NCBI GenBank assembly: GCA_016932015.1
Contig: JAFGDQ010000020.1
Span: 1-61,856 of the forward strand
Source of the DNA: Spirochaetota bacterium
GTDB lineage: Bacteria > Spirochaetota > UBA4802 > JAFGDQ01
Direction of reading: 5' to 3'
Length of the DNA stretch: 61,856 nucleotides
Both the position numbers and the translations under genes were made by a program. Positions 43,563-52,459 of the stretch are shown here, piece after piece (positions within the stretch are counted from its first letter, which is position 1; each line of letters starts with the position of its first letter). Under the pieces are notes generated by a model. That model was given only the letters and a program-made list of their open reading frames with translations. It ran no database searches and was not told the origin of the DNA.

Positions 43563-44327
43563 TTAATTAGGGGGAACCATAATTTCCAGTGTTTCCCCGT
43601 TTCTATATATAATATTGAGGTTATTGGTATCATTATTTAAAAACGGCAGGAAGTTGCCGGACGATGATAATATTTCTTCGACTGCACTGTCAATCTGTAA
43701 ATTTTTTATTGATTTTTCATTGCATTCAACTATTTTTATTTTCGGATTGGTTATTGAATCGTCGTGGACAATAAGGTCGTTTTCCTTTAAAATATCCTGC
43801 GGAATTTCGGCCATCTTAAATCCGTTGCCGGATTTATATATAACAGCATAATTCTCAAACTTATCGTTGTTTTCCGAATTATCGTGTTTTTTAAACAGAA
43901 TAAAATCCATATTGTCAACTTTCATTTCAAGAAATGCTTCAAGCTCATCTTTGGGTTTGTTTCCTATCTGTTTGAAAAGAACTTCAGTTCTGTTTTCCGA
44001 TGCCGATTCCGGCTGAGCGGCTTTTAAAACAGGAGTAACTTTGTGGCCTGTATGTTTTTCCTTGTTTTTGACCACCTGTTTTTCAAGGCTTTTCACAAGC
44101 ATATCAATGGAAGAGTACATATCATTCGCCTGTTCCGTCGCATAAAATTTCGTGCTGTCGGCGTTGATTGTCGCTTCAATTACATGTAAATGTTTTTCCA
44201 TATACATGATCACATTAATATCAATGAGTTTATGAAAATATTTTTCAAGCTTTGACAGCTTTTTCTCGGCATATTCCGATAAATCATTTGAAATGTCGAA
44301 ATGTCTTCCGGTGATGTTTATCTTCAT
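43563..44327 (-). CDS. hpf: Long ribosome hibernation factor HPF with duplicated C-terminal domain
   Basis: The 254-residue product exceeds the usual 180-190. Residues 1-100 are the ribosome-binding RaiA fold (MKINITGRHFDISNDLSEYA). Residues about 125-177 match the dimerisation domain (LEAFLEMKVDNMDFILFKK, then NYAVIYKSGNGFKMAEI), and residues 213-253 match it again (AVEEILSSSGNFLPFLNND, then LNIIYRNGETLEIMVPP). HPF stalls and pairs ribosomes in stationary phase. GAGGAG lies before the ATG, and the start overlaps the rpoN stop by 4 bases (ATGA). Confidence 0.88.
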   Translation of the reverse strand: MKINITGRHFDISNDLSEYAEKKLSKLEKYFHKLIDINVIMYMEKHLHVIEATINADSTKFYATEQANDMYSSIDMLVKSLEKQVVKNKEKHTGHKVTPVLKAAQPESASENRTEVLFKQIGNKPKDELEAFLEMKVDNMDFILFKKHDNSENNDKFENYAVIYKSGNGFKMAEIPQDILKENDLIVHDDSITNPKIKIVECNEKSIKNLQIDSAVEEILSSSGNFLPFLNNDTNNLNIIYRNGETLEIMVPPN

Positions 44328-45766
44328 TTTGTCTCCTCATTTTTAATTAAATTTAATTTTTTACGGACACTTGATGATGAGATATTTAAAATAGACCTGT
44401 ATTTCGCAATTGTTCTTCTGGCTACGTTTATATCTTTTTTCTGCAGCTCTTTTAAAATTTCGGCGTCTGATACCGGCTTTGATGGATTTTCATTTGCGAT
44501 TATTTCCTTAATCAGGCTCATCACTTCATCGGAAGAATGGTCTTCTATATTATCTGATTTTAATTTTGACACAAAGAAATATTTAATTTCAAAAATTCCC
44601 CATGGGGTCTGTACAAACTTATTGTTGGAAACTCTGCTGATTGTCGATTCGTGAAGTCCGAGTTCCTGAGCTATGTCTGCGTATACAAGAGGCTTCAGAT
44701 GGCCTGTTCCTTTAATCAGGAAATCTATCTGATGCTCCATAATTGCTGTAACTACTCTGATTATTGATTCTCTTCTTGTTGAGATGCTTCTGAGGAGATT
44801 GGTTGCGGAGTTAAGCTTTTCTTTTACATAATCTGCTATCTTATCATCGATTTTTTTCTGTTTTAGAAGGTTTTTGTAATAATTATTGATGCGTATTTTT
44901 GGGATCCAGTCATCATTAATTCCTACAATAATTTCTCCGTCTATATATCTTACTTCAATATCCGGTATAATGTACCTTATCTTCTTTAACGAATATTTTA
45001 CACCTGGGAAAGGGTCAAGATTATGAACGAGTTTGCTTTTTCTGATTACCTCTGCAGATGTTATGTGCAGCGCTGAAGCAATTTTCCCATAGTTGAGTTT
45101 TTCTAGGTCAAGGAAGTGATGCTTCAGTATCTGAAGAAGAACTTCATCATCAGGATATAATTTTTCAGCCTGAATCAGTAATGTTTCACTGATGTTTGCT
45201 GCTCCGCATCCGATTGGATCCAGGTCATTGATAATTTTTACTGCATTTCTGATTTCGTCAATATTGACATTGCTTTCTTTTGCAATTTCCTCAATGCCGG
45301 ATGCCAGGAAGCCGTTGTCATCAAGAGAGGTTATGATGCTTGTCAACAGGAAAAGTTCTGACTGGTCTTTTGCTATAAGACTGGCCTGTGTTATGAGATG
45401 CTCTTTCAGGCTTTCTTTCTGGGCTACAGCGTTTTCAATGAAATTTCTTTTTTTATCATCATAACTGGCGTCATAGGATGTTGTTGCACCTGATTCCTCC
45501 TGCCAGTCCTCTCTTCCTTTAATGCTTGTATCATCACCGCTAAGTTCTTTTCCTACTGATGAAAAAAGTTCCGAATCACTGCTGTTCGAAGGCTGCTGTA
45601 CAGCTATATTATCTTCTTCAAGTACGGGATTTTCTGCAAGTTCAAGAGAAATTTTTTCAGCAAGCTCAACATTGGAAAGCTGCAGCATTTCTATTGACTG
45701 AACGAGATTCTGGGTAAGTGTAAGTTTATTTGTCTGTTTTAAAGAAATTCTTGCAGATATATCCAT
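44324..45766 (-). CDS. rpoN: RNA polymerase sigma-54 factor
   Basis: The 480-residue product has the Gln/Leu-rich activator region I (KLTLTQNLVQSIEMLQLSNVEL), an acidic linker, the core-binding domain and the C-terminal RpoN box ARRTIAKYRS. I start at ATG 45766, with GAGG five bases ahead; the preceding TTG is too close. It probably directs promoters activated by the nearby NtrX-like regulator. It is coupled to hpf. Confidence 0.96.
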   Translation of the reverse strand: MDISARISLKQTNKLTLTQNLVQSIEMLQLSNVELAEKISLELAENPVLEEDNIAVQQPSNSSDSELFSSVGKELSGDDTSIKGREDWQEESGATTSYDASYDDKKRNFIENAVAQKESLKEHLITQASLIAKDQSELFLLTSIITSLDDNGFLASGIEEIAKESNVNIDEIRNAVKIINDLDPIGCGAANISETLLIQAEKLYPDDEVLLQILKHHFLDLEKLNYGKIASALHITSAEVIRKSKLVHNLDPFPGVKYSLKKIRYIIPDIEVRYIDGEIIVGINDDWIPKIRINNYYKNLLKQKKIDDKIADYVKEKLNSATNLLRSISTRRESIIRVVTAIMEHQIDFLIKGTGHLKPLVYADIAQELGLHESTISRVSNNKFVQTPWGIFEIKYFFVSKLKSDNIEDHSSDEVMSLIKEIIANENPSKPVSDAEILKELQKKDINVARRTIAKYRSILNISSSSVRKKLNLIKNEETK

Positions 45767-45799
45767 CAATACCTCAGGTTAAAATAAATCCTCGCGCCG

Positions 45800-46537
45800 T
45801 TATAATGCGAATTTTTCTCCCAGATATATTTCTCTGGCCTTTTTACTCTTTATGAGCTTTTCCGATTTTCCGCTTATAAGTACTTCACCTTTATACATAA
45901 TAAATGACCTGTCTGTGATGCTGAGTGTTTCTCTTACATTATGATCTGTAATCAGGACACCGATATTTCTTTTTTTAATTTTTTGAATTATTTCCTGAAT
46001 ATCCGCTACTGCAATGGGGTCAACTCCTGCAAAAGGCTCGTCCAGCAACAGAAAATCCGGAGTTGTTACAAGAGTACGGGCTATTTCTGCACGCCTTCTT
46101 TCTCCACCTGAAAGGGTATATGCTTTCTGGTCTTTGACATGCTCTATTGAAAGATCCTTTAAAAGATTATCTCTTTTTTCTATAATTTCATCCTTTGTAA
46201 GATTCTGCATCTGAAGAATCAACTCAAGATTTTCGGAAACTGTCAGTTTCCTGAAAACTGAAGCTTCCTGAGGAAGGTAGCCTATTCCGTGGCGTGCCCG
46301 TTTATACATAGGCAGGTTTGTTATATCTTTATCATCAATGATTATATTTCCGGAGTCCGGTTTAACTAGCCCTACAACCATATAAAAAGTGGTTGTTTTA
46401 CCGGCGCCGTTGGGCCCGAGCAGTCCTACAATTTCTCCCTGCATGATTTCAAAGCCTATGTCATCAACGACTCTTTTTTTTCTGTATGATTTTACAAGTG
46501 AACCAAGTTTTAATGTCTTTTTGTTGTTAACTGTCAT
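45800..46537 (-). CDS. lptB: LPS export ABC transporter ATPase
   Basis: The ATPase has Walker A GPNGAGKTTTFYMVVGL, the Q-loop GYLPQEASVFRKL, LSGGERRRAEIARTL and Walker B FLLLDEPFAGVDPI, all LptB hallmarks. I start at ATG 46537, giving 245 residues (E. coli 241); a frame opening at a TTG at 46621 adds 28 residues not found in the family. LptB powers LPS extraction with LptF/LptG, which are not in the window. It lies in the lptC-lptA-lptB-rpoN order. Confidence 0.94.
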   Translation of the reverse strand: MTVNNKKTLKLGSLVKSYRKKRVVDDIGFEIMQGEIVGLLGPNGAGKTTTFYMVVGLVKPDSGNIIIDDKDITNLPMYKRARHGIGYLPQEASVFRKLTVSENLELILQMQNLTKDEIIEKRDNLLKDLSIEHVKDQKAYTLSGGERRRAEIARTLVTTPDFLLLDEPFAGVDPIAVADIQEIIQKIKKRNIGVLITDHNVRETLSITDRSFIMYKGEVLISGKSEKLIKSKKAREIYLGEKFAL

Positions 46538-46628
46538 AGACTGATCTGCTCTTAAGTGTCTGTAATATATACCCTGTCTGATATTATAAGGATACATTAA
46601 TTCCCTAAAAAAATCCAGCAAAATATAT

Positions 46629-47888
46629 TTAATTAACTCCTCTTCCTCTGATATTGCCGTGAAGTCGTGTATTGTTGCTTTTTGTATTAATTGTTATGGA
46701 CTGTGTTATCAATACTGAATTTTCTTTTTCCATTCTCGCATTGCCTGTTATTATCATTAAATCATTCTGTCTTTGATATCTGGCAAAATCTCCTCTAATG
46801 ACTCCATCGCTGCGGAATATTTTTACATTTCCTGAAACATAAAGCTCATCAGTATCTTTATAGTATTCCATGAAATCTCCGGTTGTCCTGGAAGTTTCTT
46901 CATTTGTTTTATTATTTTTAAAGACAATATAAGAATTACCCCATAATGCGAAGTAGCCGGTTTTATTGTGTGATTTAAAACTGTTCCCGAATGCCTCAGC
47001 ATTTTCGCTCCTGTAATCAATATGAACATTATGTCCTGAAAGTTCCTCATTTCCTTCCGAACCTTGCAATTCAAATTTGTCACCCTTGAAGACTGCATCT
47101 TTTCTTTCTATCTGAGCATTGCCGTACATGATTGTCAGCTTGTCATTTATATCGTAATGCTCAATTTTATCTGCATACGCATTTAACTGAATTTTTTTTA
47201 TTTTGCCGGTTTTCTCGTCCTTTTCCTCTGAGAAAGTTTTAATGCGGGCATTATTATCAAGGACAATTAATTTTTTGTCTGTGTAATAGAAGACAGTCTC
47301 TGCAGCGTAATTCTCCTCTCCTTTAATAATTTTCGGGTTTTCTGAAAAAATAATTGTTTTTTCATTTCTGCTGAACGATGCTTTCTGAGAAAAGATACTA
47401 ATGTCATTATTTTTAACAATTACGTTGCCCGATGCTTCAGCATGCTTTTCGTCAATATAGTATTTAATTTTTTTTGCGCGGATATTGACTGTCGATCTGT
47501 CGTCTTCTCTTCTCATAATGGCACTGGGTTTTTCTGAGAATTCGATAGTGTTTGTTTCTTTATAAAAAAGCGCTTTTCCGGATTTTATGCGCGAGGTGTT
47601 TTTTTTATCAGTCAAAACGACATTTCCGACTGCTTCGGCTATTTCCTCTTTTTCACCGCGGACTATGATTTTATTCGACTTTAATTCAGAACCGTCATAG
47701 CGTATTACAGGATTTCCGGTAAGTTCAGTAATTCGTATTTTATCTCCCTGCTTTTTATCTGCAAGCCTGCTCTTAACATTGCTGCCAGTTATAATTACTG
47801 TTTTTTTTGCTGAAGCCGCAGAATCCGGAAATTTGGAAAGATGCAGAATAAGACAAAAAAGTATAATTATTTTTAAGGATAATTTCAT
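46629..47888 (-). CDS. lptA: Long LptA/OstA-like periplasmic LPS bridge protein
   Basis: The 419-residue product begins with a signal peptide (MKLSLKIIILFCLILHLSKF) and consists of OstA-type beta strands (GNPVIRYDGSELKSNKIIV, YADKIEHYDINDKLTIMYG, FARYQRQNDLMIITGNARM). It is much longer than E. coli LptA (185), so it carries extra beta-jellyroll turns and could span more of the periplasm alone. It lies 10 bases after lptC. Confidence 0.85.
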   Translation of the reverse strand: MKLSLKIIILFCLILHLSKFPDSAASAKKTVIITGSNVKSRLADKKQGDKIRITELTGNPVIRYDGSELKSNKIIVRGEKEEIAEAVGNVVLTDKKNTSRIKSGKALFYKETNTIEFSEKPSAIMRREDDRSTVNIRAKKIKYYIDEKHAEASGNVIVKNNDISIFSQKASFSRNEKTIIFSENPKIIKGEENYAAETVFYYTDKKLIVLDNNARIKTFSEEKDEKTGKIKKIQLNAYADKIEHYDINDKLTIMYGNAQIERKDAVFKGDKFELQGSEGNEELSGHNVHIDYRSENAEAFGNSFKSHNKTGYFALWGNSYIVFKNNKTNEETSRTTGDFMEYYKDTDELYVSGNVKIFRSDGVIRGDFARYQRQNDLMIITGNARMEKENSVLITQSITINTKSNNTRLHGNIRGRGVN

Positions 47889-47898
47889 AATGTATTAA

Positions 47899-48453
47899 TT
47901 ATTTAAAATTTTTATCAATGTTGCTTGTAATTGCCTTTATGCTTTTTTTTATTTCATAACTTTCCAGATTATAATCGGCACGCAAACCCTCACCTTCGAT
48001 AATATCTCCGTTTTTTCTCAAAATCCTTATTGGCTCATTATTATCCAGATATCCCGTTTTATTGTTCCATGTTATTTTTTCAGTCAGAAGTCTGTTCCCG
48101 GTTGTTGAGAGCATATCAACATTACCAGTCAGGTCAATGTCCATAGAATCGGTATAAATAATTGCCTGGTCAGCTTTAACTTCTGCGGTCTCTTTGTCCT
48201 CTTTGAAATAATTCAGAATTATATTTGTCGCGATAGTCCTTTTTTCATCATAAAAATATGAAGCCTTATCTGCCGTTAAAATCCATTCAATATTTCCGTT
48301 TTTATAACTTGTGGTTTTATAATTATTTATAAGCATATCAGGTCGAAAGCTTTGAGAGGGCAGAGGCATTTCACATCTTGTCAGGAAAGCGGAAACAAAC
48401 AAGATATATAAGCGAAACAGGATAAAACGAGATGTAAAAAATACAAGCTTCAT
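47899..48453 (-). CDS. lptC: LptC-like LPS transport lipoprotein
   Basis: I start at ATG 48453 (184 residues), where a hydrophobic signal ends at a loose lipobox FLTRC; upstream in-frame residues overlap kdsA and lack sense. The rest is the LptC beta-fold (NIEWILTADKASYFYDEKR, VKADQAIIYTDSMDIDLTG). It should receive LPS from LptFG and pass it to LptA. E. coli LptC is a bitopic membrane protein; a lipid anchor here would be a variation. It begins 13 bases after kdsA. Confidence 0.82.
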   Translation of the reverse strand: MKLVFFTSRFILFRLYILFVSAFLTRCEMPLPSQSFRPDMLINNYKTTSYKNGNIEWILTADKASYFYDEKRTIATNIILNYFKEDKETAEVKADQAIIYTDSMDIDLTGNVDMLSTTGNRLLTEKITWNNKTGYLDNNEPIRILRKNGDIIEGEGLRADYNLESYEIKKSIKAITSNIDKNFK

Positions 48454-48466
48454 ATAAAAATAATAT

Positions 48467-49273
48467 TCATGATTTAACAATATTGTCAATATCAATAAGT
48501 GTCTTTAGTAATTCTTCAGTACGATTCAGATAAAACTGATTACTTGCATCACATAAAGCCTGCTCAGGTGAATGATGCACTTCCATAAAAAGGCCGTCTA
48601 TTCCTGCTGCTGCAGCTGATCTTGAAAGAAGAGGGATGAAATGCCTTTCACCGCCTGTAACTGCACCTCCTCCGGGAAGCTGTGCGGAATGTGTCGCGTC
48701 AAATATTACAGGTATGTTTTGAGATTTTATTATGTCAAAAGAACGCATATCCACAATCAGGTTATTATAACCGAAAGAAAACCCTCTTTCTGTGACGGAA
48801 TAGCTTTTACATCCTGATGAAATGAGTTTTTCAACAATATTGCCTGCGTCTCCGGGAGCGAGGAACTGGCCTTTCTTAACATTAATGGCTTTGCCGGTAT
48901 GCGCAGCAGAAACCAGAATATCTGTCTGCCTGCATAAAAACGCGGGTATTTGAAGGACGTCAGCGACTTCGGAAACTGCTGATGTTTCTTCAGGTGAATG
49001 AACATCAGTCAGTATTTTAAGATCAAATTCATGCTTAACATCTGAAAGTATTTTTAGACCTTCATCAATTCCCGGGCCTCTGAATGAGGAAATTGAACTC
49101 CTGTTTGCCTTGTCATATGATGACTTAAAAATAAAAAAAAGCCCCAGCCTTTCGGTGACTTGTTTAAGGTATTCCGCGTTTCTGAAAATCATGTCCCGAG
49201 ATTCAATTACACATGGCCCGGCAATCAAAAAAAAACGCTGTTTTCCGTCTAAATTATATCCGCAATAATCCAT
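48467..49273 (-). CDS. kdsA: 3-deoxy-8-phosphooctulonate synthase (KdsA)
   Basis: The enzyme joins PEP and arabinose 5-phosphate to give Kdo 8-phosphate. I start at ATG 49273 (268 residues) after AGGAA; a longer frame from 49402 adds 43 foreign residues. Family segments are FFLIAGPCVIESRDM, FKSSYDKANRSS, LTDVHSPEETSAVSEVADVLQIPAFLCRQTD (whose parts are diagnostic), KGQFLAPGD and the metal Asp in IFDATHSAQLPGG. It heads the lpt-rpoN run and shows LPS is made. Confidence 0.95.
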   Translation of the reverse strand: MDYCGYNLDGKQRFFLIAGPCVIESRDMIFRNAEYLKQVTERLGLFFIFKSSYDKANRSSISSFRGPGIDEGLKILSDVKHEFDLKILTDVHSPEETSAVSEVADVLQIPAFLCRQTDILVSAAHTGKAINVKKGQFLAPGDAGNIVEKLISSGCKSYSVTERGFSFGYNNLIVDMRSFDIIKSQNIPVIFDATHSAQLPGGGAVTGGERHFIPLLSRSAAAAGIDGLFMEVHHSPEQALCDASNQFYLNRTEELLKTLIDIDNIVKS

Positions 49274-49742
49274 TGAATAATTCCTGTTGATAAAAAAGGA
49301 TGCTGCTGCTAATTTGGTATTACTAAGGTTTCTCAGGAAAAGAAAAGCAATACCTGTTGACTTATATATATTTTTTAATGAGGAATTGTTTTTGACAATC
49401 ACTATTTTAGATAGCAGGTTAAAATTGAATTTTATAATTTCCGGGTAAATATAATAAAGGAAATGCTATATGAGTACAGGTTAAAAGGTTTGGTAGAATA
49501 AACTCATATATGGTGTAACCTTATTAAACAAAACTTGACATTCATTATCTTTAAAATAAATATATACTTAAATTGACGCAGCCTTGCATAAATAAACTAA
49601 TTTTCATATTTATTTGCTTTTTATATGCAGACATGCTATATTGATTTATTATTAATACAAATCCGGATTATTTGATATTTTAATATTATTTTTTTATCCG
49701 GTTAAAATTTATTTTTAAAATTTCAGTCAAGGTTATAGTTCA
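49274..49742. other. Gap between divergent kdsA and pilZ genes
   Basis: These 469 bases are strongly AT-rich and must contain the kdsA promoter on the minus strand and the pilZ promoter on the plus strand. I find no convincing -35/-10 pair, hairpin or small gene; a long frame continuous with kdsA is open but is rejected as coding. Confidence 0.5.
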
Positions 49743-50111
49743 ATGAACGAAAAAAGGAAGTATCCTAGAAAAGAATGTAATTTTAAAGTTAACTTTACCT
49801 TTTTCGAAGGGAGTCCGGATGAACTGGATACGAGTACATCAAAGGGGATTTCGGGTAAAGGAATAATACTGGATATCAGTAAGGGCGGTGTGTTTATTAT
49901 TTCAAATTCGAGGGTAAGTATTAATGTGCCTGTTAGATTGGCCTTTTCTTCAAAATCTGAAAAGTTTAACATTGAAGGATTGATTGTAAGAACAGGGCTG
50001 TTAAAAAATAATCCTTCGGAAGTTGCGCAGAAATTTTCCGGTACAAAAGCAAAGGGAGATGCCTACATTGCGGTAAAATTTGATGATCCTCTTGAAGCAA
50101 TTCCTGTATGA
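49743..50111 (+). CDS. PilZ-domain protein
   Basis: The 122-residue product is a single PilZ domain. The c-di-GMP-binding motifs are intact: RKYPR at 5-9 (RxxxR) and DISKGG (DxSxxG) near residue 43-48, followed by strands VFIISNSRVSINVPVRLAF. It should bind c-di-GMP and act on a partner. An AAGG ribosome-binding sequence precedes the ATG. The next gene, 52 bases on, is of unknown type and may encode that partner. Confidence 0.85.
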   Translation: MNEKRKYPRKECNFKVNFTFFEGSPDELDTSTSKGISGKGIILDISKGGVFIISNSRVSINVPVRLAFSSKSEKFNIEGLIVRTGLLKNNPSEVAQKFSGTKAKGDAYIAVKFDDPLEAIPV

Positions 50112-50163
50112 TATTATTTGTATATTAACTGTTCCAATAACCGGCTTTAAAGTTTAAAAAAAG

Positions 50164-51024
50164 ATGAAGACTGTTTTTATAAAAATAAACGATATATCAG
50201 AAATCAATACGTCAAAAGTTTCGGTTTATGATCTTAACAACAGATATATTGATAAAGACGGGAAAATGTACGGACTGAAGTATAACCGGAAAACCAGAAA
50301 AGTCAGTATTATAAGAATAATCAGGACCCCGGTAAAATCCTCTGAATATTTTAACCAGATGCTGAAAGCACGGAGAAGGGAAACTGCCATTAATTACAAG
50401 TCTCAGCCCGTGACTGAAACTCATGAGGAAGCTGCATTTATAATTAAAGAATACGAGGAACCGGCTTTTAATATCGATATATTTATCAATGAAGCTGTTG
50501 AGATAATGGAAACGCATAAACACCGTATTGCCGGTATTATGATGAATTTAAAAAACAGCAGGGTTGTATCCGAAAGAGACAGAAGTGAATCCTCACAGCT
50601 AAATGATCTTTTCAGGAATCTGGAAATTGACGGAATACTCAGAATAGACAAGGCGCTGTCAAATTACAAAGAGATAAAACAGTATCCGAGGTCCATTACA
50701 TATTATATCTCAAAGCTGGACATTAAAAGTAAAGACGTAATTGATCAACTGGGTAGTGATGAAAGAAAGATGGCATTTATTTATGCTTTTGAAATTTTTA
50801 ATACGGTAAGTAATCTTTACAGAACGTTGCTGAAAATTCTTAATGATTTATATTCTTTTTTAGACAGTATAAATCCGGATGATTCAAGAGATATATCCGG
50901 TGCAGAGCGGCAGCATTTTAATGACGCGAAAATATCAATAGAAAATACAATCAGGGAAGTCGGGGATCTTCTTGCAAAGGTTAAAATTATGGAAGACTAC
51001 ATGGGCAACCCTGAAAATTTTTAA
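50164..51024 (+). CDS. Helical protein of unknown function
   Basis: The 286-residue product has a beta-rich N-terminus (about 1-55) and a mainly helical remainder with no signal peptide or membrane segment. Charged helices such as RKMAFIYAFEIFNTVSNLYR and DAKISIENTIREVGDLLAK suggest a bundle or interaction surface. No motif is recognised. It follows the PilZ gene on the same strand and could be its effector; that is inference from position. The end lies 15 bases from the convergent protease gene. Confidence 0.55.
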   Translation: MKTVFIKINDISEINTSKVSVYDLNNRYIDKDGKMYGLKYNRKTRKVSIIRIIRTPVKSSEYFNQMLKARRRETAINYKSQPVTETHEEAAFIIKEYEEPAFNIDIFINEAVEIMETHKHRIAGIMMNLKNSRVVSERDRSESSQLNDLFRNLEIDGILRIDKALSNYKEIKQYPRSITYYISKLDIKSKDVIDQLGSDERKMAFIYAFEIFNTVSNLYRTLLKILNDLYSFLDSINPDDSRDISGAERQHFNDAKISIENTIREVGDLLAKVKIMEDYMGNPENF

Positions 51025-51039
51025 GCGGCTATAATTTTT

Positions 51040-52443
51040 TCAGTTTATCAGAACAACCTTTCCGAACCTTTCCAGTTTCTTTAAAAGCTTTTTATCACCG
51101 ACTACAACGGTAATCAGACCGTTCTTAATCAGTTTTTGCGCACTTTCTTTAATATCATTTCCATTAACAGATTCAATTTTCGTAACATAGTTTGTCAGGT
51201 ATGATTCAGGAAGACTGTTATAGTTAATAAATATATACTGATTCAGTATATCTACCGGGGTTGCAAATTCAAAAATATAACTGTTCCTTATTGAATCTTT
51301 TGCAAGGCTTAATTCATTGTCTTGGATTTGAGTTTCCGACATTTGCCTGATATTATCAACCAGTAATTCCAGAGTTTTGTCCAGAGAGTCCGTGTTCGTC
51401 TGCGCGTATGCAAGAAATACGCCCGTATTTTTTCTAAACCTGATTACGGACTGAACGCCATAAGCAAGTCCTCTTTTTACTCTAATCTCCTGCATGAGCC
51501 TTGAAGTGAAGCTTCCCCCGCCAAGAATATAATTCATAAGCGTAAGCGCGTAATTATCTTTACCATGAATGTCAGGAGCAATCGTTCCTGTTACTACAGT
51601 AGCCTGGGGTATATTCTTCTGCAGGAAATAGATGTTTTTGGATTTTTCCGGAAGCTGCTTTAATATTTCAATATTGCTGACTTCATATTCAATATGCTTT
51701 CCATTTTTAATGCCTGACAGTTTATTCTTTAAACTGTTTTTGACCGCACTGAAATCAACCGGGCCTGACATGGTGATAATAATATTTCCGGCGGAAAAAT
51801 AATCAGCTGTTATTTTTTCCATGTCTTTTGCTGAAAGGGATTTTATACTTTCAGCTGTTGGAATTGCTCCGTATCCGTCGCCGTTAAATATTACATTTCT
51901 TGCTTTTTCAAAAGCAATAATATCCGGGCTGTCCTGTTTTCTTCTGATATCCTCAAGAAGCAGCTGCCTGGCTCTCTCAAGCATTGAAGGATTTATTGCA
52001 GGATTAATCAGAATATCCCGAATAATGTCCAGTGCAAGGTCATAATACTTGTCAAGCAGCTGCAGTGTTATTACAGTGTCTTCCCAGGAGGAATAAATGT
52101 TGATTCTGCCGCCAACTTCCTCGATCGAGTCATGAAGCTTTTGTCCAGGGTAATTCTCGGAACCTGAAAGGGAGACAGTCTGTGCAAAAAGATTTGAAAT
52201 GCCGGCATTTTGTTTTGTCTCATACAATTTTCCGTACCCTACAGAGACGGAAATGGAATATCTCGGAAGTTCATCTTTGATATAGAAAATTCTAAGGCCG
52301 TTATCAAGGATAAGACTGTCTACTGCAGGGAGGCCGATTTCTTCAATCAATACTGCACCAGACGCGGGAAGATAAACCGGACTTGTGCAGATCATAAGCA
52401 AAAAGGATATAACAATTACATGTTTAATTTTTTTTAATATCAT
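51040..52443 (-). CDS. M16-family peptidase-like protein, non-catalytic subunit
   Basis: The 467-residue product has a signal peptide (MILKKIKHVIVISFLLMICT) and the M16 fold, but the zinc motif HxxEH is absent (GISNLFAQTVSL in its place). The substrate-pocket segment RVKRGLAYGVQSV, typical of the non-catalytic half, is present. It lies 16 bases after the catalytic partner gene and should form a heterodimer with it in the periplasm. Confidence 0.88.
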   Translation of the reverse strand: MILKKIKHVIVISFLLMICTSPVYLPASGAVLIEEIGLPAVDSLILDNGLRIFYIKDELPRYSISVSVGYGKLYETKQNAGISNLFAQTVSLSGSENYPGQKLHDSIEEVGGRINIYSSWEDTVITLQLLDKYYDLALDIIRDILINPAINPSMLERARQLLLEDIRRKQDSPDIIAFEKARNVIFNGDGYGAIPTAESIKSLSAKDMEKITADYFSAGNIIITMSGPVDFSAVKNSLKNKLSGIKNGKHIEYEVSNIEILKQLPEKSKNIYFLQKNIPQATVVTGTIAPDIHGKDNYALTLMNYILGGGSFTSRLMQEIRVKRGLAYGVQSVIRFRKNTGVFLAYAQTNTDSLDKTLELLVDNIRQMSETQIQDNELSLAKDSIRNSYIFEFATPVDILNQYIFINYNSLPESYLTNYVTKIESVNGNDIKESAQKLIKNGLITVVVGDKKLLKKLERFGKVVLIN

Positions 52444-52459
52444 GGCTTTTTGATTTGTG

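Noticed and set aside
46538..46621. N-terminal extension of LptB from a TTG
   Set aside because: The 28 extra residues are absent from the family and ATG 46537 gives the normal length.
49274..49402. N-terminal extension of KdsA
   Set aside because: ATG 49273 has an AGGAA site and gives the usual start; the extension has no family match.
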